From NCBI GenBank assembly GCA_018697675.1, contig JABINC010000043.1, positions 1 through 41,449 of the forward strand: 41,449 nt of DNA. Direction: 5' to 3'. Positions 10,082 through 17,021 of the stretch are shown piece by piece (the stretch's first letter is position 1; each line of letters begins with the position of its first letter). The position numbers were made by a program, and so were the translations under genes. The notes below the pieces were generated by a model that saw only the letters and a program-made list of their open reading frames with translations, was not told the DNA's origin and searched no databases. This stretch comes from Candidatus Peregrinibacteria bacterium. GTDB lineage: Bacteria; Patescibacteriota; Gracilibacteria; UBA1369; JABINC01.

Positions 10082-10552
10082 ATGAGCTCCAAGAAAAAAC
10101 TTGCGAAAACCCAAACCAAGAAAAAAACTAAGAAAGAGAAAAATCCCAAAGTGAGTTTGCTTTTGAAAATTTTACTCCATGTTTTCATTGTTTCTGCCTT
10201 CACTTTTTTGAGCTGGGGAGTCGCCGAAGCTGGGGGGAATTTTCTTCCAGCCCCATGGAATTCGATCTTCTTTTTTTCTAGATTCTTTTTGGATGTAGAC
10301 ATCCTTGTTTTTGGACTTGCGTTCTTCTTGTATTTTGAGTTTATTCACTATTTTGAGCCTTGGTATGTAGCGATCATTGTAATGGTTAATCTTACCCTGT
10401 TTGACTTTATTTCTTGGGCGATTGTCCGGAGCCCTGACCTTATGATAGTTGTTTTAAACTGGCTACTTTCTATGTTTTTGGCCGTACTTATTGTTTTTGC
10501 CATGAGTGTTCGCTACGAGCAAAAGAAGCATCGCAAGAAAAGCAAAACTTGA
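10082..10552 (+). CDS. Small four-helix membrane protein, function unknown
   Basis: This 156-residue protein has a very Lys-rich start (SSKKKLAKTQTKKKTKKEK) and a basic tail (EQKKHRKKSKT). Between them lie about four hydrophobic helices, near residues 26-48, 68-90, 92-114 and 119-143. I recognise no family. The start was chosen because the ATG at 10069 in another frame stops soon, and 10082 is the first ATG in this frame. It follows the SLH terminator and so probably has its own promoter. Both ends are predicted to be cytoplasmic by the positive-inside rule. Its partner may be the next membrane protein 92 bases downstream, which also has a basic tail. Confidence 0.7.
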   Translation: MSSKKKLAKTQTKKKTKKEKNPKVSLLLKILLHVFIVSAFTFLSWGVAEAGGNFLPAPWNSIFFFSRFFLDVDILVFGLAFFLYFEFIHYFEPWYVAIIVMVNLTLFDFISWAIVRSPDLMIVVLNWLLSMFLAVLIVFAMSVRYEQKKHRKKSKT

Positions 10553-10644
10553 TAAAGGAATTTTATTTTTCAAATGAAAAGAAATGTGCTATCAAATTCT
10601 AGAGTGTTTCTATTAAAAAATTATTTTTCTAATTTTTAAGACTT

Positions 10645-11700
10645 ATGAAAATCTCTCTTAACCTCCTCATGATACTTGGGATCGGCCTTTTGTGCATGGG
10701 GATTATCACGCTAGTTCCAGGATCAGAGATATTTGTGTTACTTGGAGTGGCTCTAGCAACACTTGGAATCGGACTCAAAAAACAAGCCTGCAGATGCTGG
10801 ACTCTTGCGGCATTTTTTGCGCTTCTATTTGGAGCTGCTTTTATAGCTAGTGCAATGGCTGGCTACATCACCAATCTTCAGCTACTACTCCTGATCGCTA
10901 CAGCTGTATTTTTTGCCATTGGACGTCTTTCTGAGACAAAGACATTGATCGTTCTCGCCATTATAATGTCAGCCTCAGTGCTTGGGATGTGGGACATCAG
11001 CCCTCTTAGTTTATACTCTGGGCTCAATGCGGATTTTTTCCTCGGAGTTGAATCAGTAGCTTTTGCGACTATAGTTTTTGGACTTATCGCTTTTCTCATG
11101 CCAAAGCTCACTTGCCGTCTAAAAGATGGATGCAAGAGAATAAATGCCGTTGTGTATCGTACTGCATTTGTATTGATGAATTACGGACTACTCTCTGGAT
11201 CGCTATCTGGAGACACTATTGGGACTGTAGATATACTCGGAGACTACAACATCTACTTGAATGTTCAGAATTATGCTACTAACGGATTTATCCCAAGAAT
11301 GGTTGAAGGGGTGTTTGTAATCCCTTCTTATTTTTATCTAGTAATTACTTTGATTGTATTTGCCGTGGTTGGATTTTTCGCTATGAAAAAACACCTATGC
11401 TTCCGCATTCATGCAATCGGAATTTTCTTTGCAATCCTCTTCTTCATTAAGTGGTTTACTTATTTGGGGACAGAATACTGGAGTCTTTTGATCGCTGGAG
11501 CCGTTGCAATTGCAGGAGCCGTATATTTTATGAAAGAGATGAAAAAAATGTCATGTGGCATGAAAACCGTGACCGCACCTATTGCGAAAAAAGTCGCAAC
11601 TGCACCTATTAAGAAAACTGCTATTAAAAAAACTAATAAAAAAGTTCCAACAAAAAAACCTGTTAAAAAAACAATCAAAAAGAAGACAACAAAAAAATAA
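10645..11700 (+). CDS. Polytopic membrane protein with Lys/Thr/Pro-rich tail, function unknown
   Basis: The protein has 351 residues. About nine or ten hydrophobic segments fill residues 5-300. A low-complexity basic tail of roughly 45 residues follows, built from PIKKT, PTKKPVKK and TIKKKTTKK-like units that recall histone-H1 or AlgP-like tails. Cys residues cluster at cytoplasm-facing loops (QACRCW, LTCRLKDGCKR, KKMSCGMK). The tail could contact nucleic acid or acidic polymers, but that is only a guess from charge. I do not recognise the membrane domain. The gene ends just before a bidirectional terminator shared with the convergent TrmB-like gene. Confidence 0.7.
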   Translation: MKISLNLLMILGIGLLCMGIITLVPGSEIFVLLGVALATLGIGLKKQACRCWTLAAFFALLFGAAFIASAMAGYITNLQLLLLIATAVFFAIGRLSETKTLIVLAIIMSASVLGMWDISPLSLYSGLNADFFLGVESVAFATIVFGLIAFLMPKLTCRLKDGCKRINAVVYRTAFVLMNYGLLSGSLSGDTIGTVDILGDYNIYLNVQNYATNGFIPRMVEGVFVIPSYFYLVITLIVFAVVGFFAMKKHLCFRIHAIGIFFAILFFIKWFTYLGTEYWSLLIAGAVAIAGAVYFMKEMKKMSCGMKTVTAPIAKKVATAPIKKTAIKKTNKKVPTKKPVKKTIKKKTTKK

Positions 11701-11747
11701 AAAAACAGGCTCAATAATTTACCCAGAAAATAAAATTGATCGATCTT

Positions 11748-11780
11748 AAAAACCCGGGGCCATAAAGGTCCTGGGTTTTT
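11748..11780. terminator. Bidirectional terminator between convergent genes
   Basis: The left arm is AAAACCCGGGGCC (11749-11761) and the right arm is GGTCCTGGGTTTT (11767-11779). They pair over 13 positions including two G-T wobbles around a 5-base loop. An A tract on the left and a T tract on the right let it work in both directions. It lies 3 bases beyond the stop of the minus-strand TrmB-like gene and about 50 bases beyond the stop of the plus-strand membrane protein. Confidence 0.88.
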
Positions 11781-11782
11781 GC

Positions 11783-12541
11783 TTAGAGTTGCCCCCAAAG
11801 CATTTCAAATACTGTCATCATTGAAGCGTAGTAATCGGGCTGAGTAATTTTGATGGCGACTTCTTTGTGGGGATCGTAGTGGAGTAGGTAGACAGAGCCG
11901 CCCATGAATATCATGTCAGAGAGAATCTTTTTGTCCGCTGGAATCTTTTTGAATTGATGATTTGGATTATTGGCGTTTTTGATAAACCAATCTGATTCGG
12001 GACTATCGACAACTATATCGCGTATATGGGGCTTAGTTTTTGCAGCTTCATTTAAATGCCCTAGGGCGATCTTCTTTAAGCTTTCTGAATGGAAAACAAT
12101 ACCTGGATTGAAGATAGAGCAGTAATCACCACCACCAAGTGCAGTCTCAAGCTGAGCGTAAACAGAATCAATTGAATCCATAGATCGAATATCAAAAACT
12201 CCGAAGTCTTGATCTGATTTAAATGCTAAATCATTGAGATGTGTTTCGAGAAGATGACTTGCCGTTTTCACTTCTTCAAATTTACGCTCTGCATGATGAG
12301 TTAAGACTTTTGAAATCATGTCTGGTGAAAGAGGGGAGAAGTACGTGGTTTCTTTTTTCTTTTGCTTAACGATTAGATTTCTGGCGAGAAGATTTTCGAG
12401 AATTGCATACACAGTTGGACGCTTCAGTTCAGTGGCTTTTGAGATCAGGCTTGCGGTTGTCGAGCCGCGTTTAAGAAGATGCAAGAGAACCGATTGTTCA
12501 CTTTGGTTTAGGCCGCAGGTTTTTAGAAGATTTGTTAACAT
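11783..12541 (-). CDS. TrmB-family transcriptional regulator (TrmB-1), divergent from P1
   Basis: This 252-residue protein starts with a TrmB-type winged helix: GLNQSEQSVLLHLLKRGSTT, then ASLISKATELKRPTVYAILE as the recognition helix region, and a wing around KQKKKETTYFSPLSP. A coiled region (residues 85-115) and a C-terminal domain of about 130 residues follow, as in TrmB-like proteins whose C-terminal part senses a ligand, classically a sugar. The ligand cannot be read from sequence. The gene shares a 207-base divergent control region with P1, the first Cys-rich paralog, which makes P1 its most likely target besides itself. A second TrmB-like gene has the same divergent position in front of P9. 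Confidence 0.85.
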   Translation of the reverse strand: MLTNLLKTCGLNQSEQSVLLHLLKRGSTTASLISKATELKRPTVYAILENLLARNLIVKQKKKETTYFSPLSPDMISKVLTHHAERKFEEVKTASHLLETHLNDLAFKSDQDFGVFDIRSMDSIDSVYAQLETALGGGDYCSIFNPGIVFHSESLKKIALGHLNEAAKTKPHIRDIVVDSPESDWFIKNANNPNHQFKKIPADKKILSDMIFMGGSVYLLHYDPHKEVAIKITQPDYYASMMTVFEMLWGQL

Positions 12542-12624
12542 GATATGGATTGCTTCGCATTTTTATTTCGCAATGCAAGTGCTTTGCACGCATCGCGTGT
12601 TGTCAGAAAATTATTGACAGGCTT

Positions 12625-12654
12625 AGTATATCATAATATGGCTTGCGTAAGCAA
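12625..12654 (-). promoter_or_regulatory. Candidate promoter of TrmB-1
   Basis: Read on the minus strand, TTGCTT (12654-12649) and TATACT (12630-12625) are 18 bases apart, about 85 bases before the ATG at 12541. The -35 box overlaps a small palindrome, TTGC-GTAA-GCAA on the plus strand. Confidence 0.5.
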
Positions 12655-12682
12655 TCCTTTTAATGTATCTATATTTTGATTC

Positions 12683-12715
12683 TTGAAAAAATTTGATAAA
12701 GGTATAGTATATACC
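12683..12715 (+). promoter_or_regulatory. Candidate P1 promoter with GGTATA-GTA-TATACC palindrome
   Basis: A perfect palindrome, GGTATA-GTA-TATACC, covers 12701-12715 and contains TATAGT (12703-12708), preceded by AAAGG. TTGAAA at 12683-12688 could be a -35 box, though its spacing (14 to TATAGT, 19 to TATATA) is poor. The same AAAGG-TAYA arrangement precedes P2 and P5. A palindrome sitting on the -10 box and facing a divergent regulator is a natural operator candidate for TrmB-1. Confidence 0.45.
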
Positions 12716-12748
12716 CTTGAGTAAAATAATTCATTTAACCACCACAAA

Positions 12749-14431
12749 ATGAATACCCTGCACGCCAAAAAATGTGCGAAATGTCCGGCTGAGTTTAACA
12801 TCACGGAAAGTGATAAAAAGTTCTATGAAAAGATGGATGTGCCAGAGCCAACCCTCTGCCCGGAATGTCGGTACAAACGTAGACTTGCATTTCGAGCCGA
12901 GAGAAATCTTTATACTCGTAAATGTAGCGCAACGGACAAAGCTATTTTGTCGATGTATGACGAGAATGCTCCGTTTCCAGTCTATGAAATTTCATACTGG
13001 TGGGGCGATAAATGGGATGCCATGGACTATGGCCAGGAGTTTGATTTCGAGAGACCGTTCTTTGAGCAATTTGAGGAGCTGATGAATAAAGTTCCTAGGA
13101 TGAATTTGATACAGGAGCGAAATGAAAACAGCGAATACACCAACTGTGTTTCGAATTTGAAAGACTGTTATCTGCTATTCTCGAGCGACTATAATCGGGA
13201 TTGTTATTATGGAATTTGGACGCTTTATTCGAATGACTGCATGGACAATTTGATCATTCAAAAGTGTGAACTTACATATGAATCGATATTTTCGAACAAC
13301 CTCTATAATTGTATATTTGCGATCCAGTCTTCGACCTGTCGGGACTCTGCATTCATCATGGATTGCAAAAATTGTTCGGATTGTTTCATGTGTACGGGGC
13401 TCCGGGGCAAGCAGTATTGCATTCAAAATGTGCAGTATTCCAAGGAAGAGTATGAGAAATTTAGGACGCAGTATCCGATTAGCTCGCACCATAACTTTAG
13501 CTCTTTCAAAGCTCAATTCCTGGAAATAATGAAAGGGGCTGTACATCTCTACATGCGTCGAAATGGTCGCATAGATAATTCTACTGGGAACTTCCTCACC
13601 GACACCATGAATTGTGAGGAATGTTTCGAAATCTTAAACTCTAAGGACTGTAAATATGTCCAAGGAGGGTTTGATGACAAAGATTGCATGGACTGCTCGT
13701 ACGTCCAAGGAGAGCTCGGTTACGAGACCTGCGAATGTGTACCGATGCCATTTAATTCTCGATTTAATGTAAATTCTTACTCAGGCTCTGACCTGACTTA
13801 TTGTGACTCTTGTATGAACAACTGCCGAGATTGTTTCGGCTGCATCGGGTTAAAACAAAAACAGTATTGTATTTTGAACAAGCAATATACGAAGGAGGAA
13901 TACGAAGCTTTGTTACCGAAAATTATAGAGCATATGCGAAAGCCGATACAGGGGGAAGGCCACGCTGACGCGTGGCTGTTCGGAGAATTCTTTCCAGGCT
14001 CGATCTCACCATTCGCTTACAATGAAAGTAACGCAATAGATTTCTTCCCACTTTCAAAGGAAGAAGCGATCGCCCAGGGTTACAAATGGAAAGAGGAAGT
14101 TGTGAAAAATGTTATTCCTCAGCTATATACAATTCCTAATGACATCACAGAGGTGACTGATGAAATTTTAACCCAAGTGCTGACATGTGAAGCTACGGGC
14201 AAGAATTTTAAAATCATTCCTCAGGAGCTGAAATTCTACCGACAAATGGGGCTTCCAATTCCAAGGACTTGCCCAGAAGCCCGTCAGTGTGAACGAATGA
14301 AATTCAGGACTAGCAGGTCATTGCATGATAGAAGTTGTACTCAATGTGGAACTGAGCTACGTAGCGTGTATAATATTGACGACCCTAGAAAAGTCTTCTG
14401 CGAAAAATGTTATTTGGAGTCGGTGGGGTAA
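12749..14431 (+). CDS. Cys-rich zinc-ribbon/solenoid protein P1
   Basis: This 560-residue protein carries 37 Cys by my count and has no signal peptide or membrane segment. N-terminal ribbon A1 is intact (CAKC at 9-12, CPEC at 37-40). The following B1 unit keeps only one Cys (RKCSATDKAILSMY, then VYEISYWW). Cys-rich half S1 runs about 118-230 and ends KQYCIQNVQYSKEEYEKF. S2 runs about 277-385 and ends KQYCILNKQYTKEEYE. The C-terminal A2 unit has lost its pairs (TCEATGK; CPEARQCER) while B2 is intact (CTQC ... CEKCYLE). A palindromic in-frame insert sits between IIEHM and GEFF. The gene stands alone, with TrmB-1 divergent in front of it. Zinc binding by the ribbons is inferred from the CxxC pairs; the biological role is unknown. 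Confidence 0.88.
   Translation: MNTLHAKKCAKCPAEFNITESDKKFYEKMDVPEPTLCPECRYKRRLAFRAERNLYTRKCSATDKAILSMYDENAPFPVYEISYWWGDKWDAMDYGQEFDFERPFFEQFEELMNKVPRMNLIQERNENSEYTNCVSNLKDCYLLFSSDYNRDCYYGIWTLYSNDCMDNLIIQKCELTYESIFSNNLYNCIFAIQSSTCRDSAFIMDCKNCSDCFMCTGLRGKQYCIQNVQYSKEEYEKFRTQYPISSHHNFSSFKAQFLEIMKGAVHLYMRRNGRIDNSTGNFLTDTMNCEECFEILNSKDCKYVQGGFDDKDCMDCSYVQGELGYETCECVPMPFNSRFNVNSYSGSDLTYCDSCMNNCRDCFGCIGLKQKQYCILNKQYTKEEYEALLPKIIEHMRKPIQGEGHADAWLFGEFFPGSISPFAYNESNAIDFFPLSKEEAIAQGYKWKEEVVKNVIPQLYTIPNDITEVTDEILTQVLTCEATGKNFKIIPQELKFYRQMGLPIPRTCPEARQCERMKFRTSRSLHDRSCTQCGTELRSVYNIDDPRKVFCEKCYLESVG
13959..13976 (+). repeat. Perfect hairpin inside P1 (palindromic in-frame insert)
   Basis: GCCACGC (13959-13965) and GCGTGGC (13970-13976) pair perfectly around TGAC. 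The hairpin lies in a short stretch of codons between IIEHMR and GEFFP that most paralogs lack. P7 and P4 carry inserts with hairpins at the same codon position. Confidence 0.6.
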
Positions 14432-14433
14432 TT

Positions 14434-14462
14434 TTGCAAAAACACCCTTTTTATGGCATAAT
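14434..14462 (+). promoter_or_regulatory. Promoter of the 14500 gene
   Basis: TTGCAA (14434-14439) and CATAAT (14457-14462) are 17 bases apart. They start 3 bases after the P1 stop codon and lie 38 bases before the ATG at 14500, so the small gene has its own promoter rather than depending on P1. Confidence 0.6.
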
Positions 14463-14499
14463 TCGAGCGTGATACTTTGAAAAAATTAATTTCAATAAA

Positions 14500-14856
14500 A
14501 TGAGTCAAATTGAATTTGAACAGGAATTCCTCGAAAATGCTGCAAGGGCGGCAGAGGCCTTAAAAAGAAATGCTAATGAAAAAATCACTGAACAGCGAGG
14601 TAGAGGCTGGCTACCTGAGGATTGTGAATCTATAGATGCCCCAGGGCCAAAGGTGTTTTTCTCAACAACTGAAGTGGGGACTCTCCTCTGCTGGCTAGGC
14701 AACAACGCACTGGCGCATGAAGAGGCGGAGGCCGCGGTGAGTAAGGGCATGATTAGTCAGGAACGTGCCGACGAACTTCTGAAAGAAGCTCCAATTCAGG
14801 CAATTGAAATGATAAGAAAGGCTGTAGAAGAACCTCTTAAAGGCTCTAGTGAATAG
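14500..14856 (+). CDS. Small acidic protein of unknown function (118 aa)
   Basis: The protein has 118 residues and I recognise no family. It looks mostly helical: an N-terminal helix (EFEQEFLENAARAAEALKRN), a middle segment with GWLPEDCESID and KVFFSTTEVGTLLCWLGN, and C-terminal helices (EEAEAAVSKGMISQERADEL). It is probably soluble and cytoplasmic. A TTGCAA-17-CATAAT promoter precedes it. It sits with a second small unknown gene between P1 and P2, and the two may belong to the array or be incidental passengers. Reality as a gene is supported by the promoter and an uninterrupted frame with protein-like composition. Confidence 0.6.
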   Translation: MSQIEFEQEFLENAARAAEALKRNANEKITEQRGRGWLPEDCESIDAPGPKVFFSTTEVGTLLCWLGNNALAHEEAEAAVSKGMISQERADELLKEAPIQAIEMIRKAVEEPLKGSSE

Positions 14857-14874
14857 AAATGGGGGGGGAAGTGA

Positions 14875-14979
14875 GAATTAAGATAATTAATAAAAGATAA
14901 TACTTGAGATTGGTAAGTCTCAATAAAACTTCTCGAGATTCGTAAGTCTCGCTAAAACTTCGGTTTTAATTCTTAATTC
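14875..14979 (+). other. Multibranched structured element before the 14987 gene
   Basis: An outer stem pairs GAATTAAG (14875-14882) with CTTAATTC (14972-14979) and, past a 2-base bulge, AATTA (14885-14889) with TAATT (14967-14971). Inside are two 29-base tandem repeats (14904-14932 and 14933-14961), each a hairpin: TTGAGA/TCTCAA around TTGGTAAG, then CGAGA/TCTCG around TTCGTAAG. The T-A pair next to GAGA in the first is C-G in the second, which is a compensatory change. A third hairpin, TAAAAC-TTCG-GTTTTA (14953-14968), has a stable UUCG loop and slightly overlaps the outer stem. It ends 7 bases before the ATG at 14987, so it could be a leader regulating that gene or a small RNA. No known riboswitch is recognised. 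Confidence 0.6.
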
Positions 14980-14986
14980 AAGAAAT

Positions 14987-15292
14987 ATGACCCAAGAATA
15001 TCCATTTCCAAGCGGATTTACTCCAGAAGTATTACCTACCGATGCAGAAATTTTGCATTTACTTTTCATGCTTTGGAGTAAATTGCCCGAAGATACGGAA
15101 GAAGCTACCAGAGAATACTGTTTTTTAAGAAACCGCATTGATGGACCACGCGCATTACTACAAAGACATCTCACACCTCCTATTTTCAGAATGGTAGTAG
15201 AAAGACGAAGGGCCTTGCGTGAAAAACTGAGAGAGCTTATCAATCCATTGCGTTTTAAAGTAATGATAGATGGGCGGCTTCATCTAGCTTGA
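14987..15292 (+). CDS. Small protein of unknown function (101 aa)
   Basis: This 101-residue protein is of no family I know. It is probably helical and soluble: TDAEILHLLFMLWSKLPEDT near residues 18-37, an Arg-rich middle (YCFLRNRIDGPRALLQRH), and RMVVERRRALREKLRELI near residues 67-85. Basic and acidic residues alternate in the last helix, which could be a coiled coil. It is preceded directly by a multibranched structured element, and its 3' end overlaps the candidate P2 promoter. It might be translated only when that structure opens, but this is inference. Confidence 0.55.
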   Translation: MTQEYPFPSGFTPEVLPTDAEILHLLFMLWSKLPEDTEEATREYCFLRNRIDGPRALLQRHLTPPIFRMVVERRRALREKLRELINPLRFKVMIDGRLHLA

Positions 15293-15317
15293 AGTCTTAA
15301 AATGAAAAAGGTACAAC
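15289..15317 (+). promoter_or_regulatory. Candidate promoter of the P2 unit
   Basis: TTGAAG (15289-15294) and TACAAC (15312-15317) are 17 bases apart, with AAAAAGG just before the -10 box as in P1 and P5. The expected start site near 15324 lies after the in-frame TTG at 15322, which supports the ATG at 15340 as the P2 start. Confidence 0.5.
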
Positions 15318-15339
15318 ATTATTGAACTTAAAAATTCCC

Positions 15340-17004
15340 ATGGAACAGATCATCGAAACTAGAGAATGCCGAAGGTGTACGGTTGAATTTCACATAACCG
15401 ATCGAGATCAAGCTTTTTACGATAAAATCGGGGTCCCGCGGCCGACACTTTGTCATAATTGCAGACAGCAGAGACGGCTTGCTCAAGGAAATCAACTTTA
15501 TCTCTATAAAAAGAAATGTGACCTTACGGGAAAAGAAATTATTTCAAATTTTCATCCTGATTCTCCTTTCAAAGTTTATGATATGGAAGCTTGGTTTAGT
15601 GACGCCTGGGACCCGTGTGATTACGGAAGAGATTTTGATTTTAATCGCCCTTTCTTTGAGCAATTTAAAGAGCTTTGGCTAGAAGTTCCACGCCCTGCAC
15701 TTCAACGCGGATATCAATATGATGAGAATTCCGACTATACAAATTACGCTGGGAAAAACAAAAACTGTTATCTTATTTTTGATTCAGATCAAAATGAGGA
15801 CTGTTATTACAGTTATAGTGCGCATGAGGGCATAAGCTCCATGGACTGCTACAGATTCAGAAAAGGAGAGCTCCTATATGGCTGCGTAGACACCGACAAC
15901 TGTTACAACTGCTATTTCTTGCAGGATTGTTCTAACTGTTCTGATAGTTATTTTTTGAAGAATTGTATCGGGTGCAAAAATTGTATCATGTGCTGCAATC
16001 TTCGAAATAAGGAATATCACATCAATAATAAGCCTGTATCCAAAGAAGAATTTGAAACGTATAAAAAAGGGGTGAGATCCCGTACATATATTGAGCAATT
16101 GCGAGGGCACTTTGAAAAATTCAAACTACAATTCCCTCAAAAATATATCCATGGAGTGCAGAATGAAAATGTAACCGGAGATTATTTGAATAACTGTAAA
16201 GATTCTTATATGTGTTTTGATAGTCCGGAACTGTGGGATTGCAAATATGTTTACCAAGCCTTTGATGCACTAAAAGATTCTATGGATATTCAAGAATGTG
16301 GGGATGGGGAAAAAATATATGAAAGTTGTTTTGGTGGATACAATGCATATGATGTTAAATTTTGCTCACACTTTTTGGGAGGTGATCCGAATGATTTACA
16401 ATATTGCATGTACTCTCAGCATGGATCTCATTTGTTCGGATGTGTTTCAACCAGACATAAAAAGTACTGTATTTTGAATAAGCAATATTCGAAAGAAGAA
16501 TATGAGGAGCTCGTGCCTAAAATTATTGAACATATGAAATCTACGGGAGAGTATGGGGAATTCTTCCCGATGAGCTTTGCTCATTTCGCATATAACAAGA
16601 CAATGGCCCAGTGGCATTACCCACTTACTAAAGAACAAGTTTTGGCTGAAGGGCTTGAATGGCGTGAGGACGATCCTAAAGAATACGCACCCACTACTTA
16701 TCAAGTACCGGACACCATCGATGAGATTTCTGATGATATTTTGAAAGAAGTTTTGGCATGTGGAAGCTGTAGTCGGAATTACAAAGTTATGGCTCAAGAA
16801 TTGAAACTGCTTAGGCAAATGGGAATGCCTTTACCTACCGAATGTTTCTTTTGCAGGCATGATAGAAGGCATAACATGAGAAATGCTAAACATCTTTTCG
16901 CCCGTGAATGTGAGAAATGCGGTTCTGGCATTTTCACCACTTATTCTGAAGATAGGCCTGAGATTGTTTACTGTGAGAAGTGCTACTTGGAGTCGGTGGG
17001 GTAA
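15340..17004 (+). CDS. Cys-rich zinc-ribbon/solenoid protein P2
   Basis: I chose the ATG at 15340 (MEQIIETREC, like MEQIIHHKTC of P8) over an in-frame TTG at 15322, giving about 554 residues with 36 Cys by my count. Both A units are intact: CRRC ... CHNC at the start and CGSC ... CFFC near the end. B2 is intact (CEKC ... CEKCYLE), while B1 has one Cys (KKCDLTGKEIISNF). S1 contains a dense run, NCIGCKNCIMCCNLRNKEY. S2 ends KKYCILNKQYSKEEYE. The linker GEYGEFFPMSFAHFAYN follows, without a palindromic insert. It begins a likely operon with the symporter 17 bases downstream, then P3, P4 and the DUF3147-like gene. Probable cytoplasmic metal-binding protein; role unknown. Confidence 0.88.
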   Translation: MEQIIETRECRRCTVEFHITDRDQAFYDKIGVPRPTLCHNCRQQRRLAQGNQLYLYKKKCDLTGKEIISNFHPDSPFKVYDMEAWFSDAWDPCDYGRDFDFNRPFFEQFKELWLEVPRPALQRGYQYDENSDYTNYAGKNKNCYLIFDSDQNEDCYYSYSAHEGISSMDCYRFRKGELLYGCVDTDNCYNCYFLQDCSNCSDSYFLKNCIGCKNCIMCCNLRNKEYHINNKPVSKEEFETYKKGVRSRTYIEQLRGHFEKFKLQFPQKYIHGVQNENVTGDYLNNCKDSYMCFDSPELWDCKYVYQAFDALKDSMDIQECGDGEKIYESCFGGYNAYDVKFCSHFLGGDPNDLQYCMYSQHGSHLFGCVSTRHKKYCILNKQYSKEEYEELVPKIIEHMKSTGEYGEFFPMSFAHFAYNKTMAQWHYPLTKEQVLAEGLEWREDDPKEYAPTTYQVPDTIDEISDDILKEVLACGSCSRNYKVMAQELKLLRQMGMPLPTECFFCRHDRRHNMRNAKHLFARECEKCGSGIFTTYSEDRPEIVYCEKCYLESVG

Positions 17005-17021
17005 TTTGGTAGAGTGCACGT

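Noticed and set aside
15322-15339. TTG start for P2
   Set aside because: The predicted transcription start (about 15324) lies after it, and the ATG at 15340 gives an N terminus like P8 and P9.
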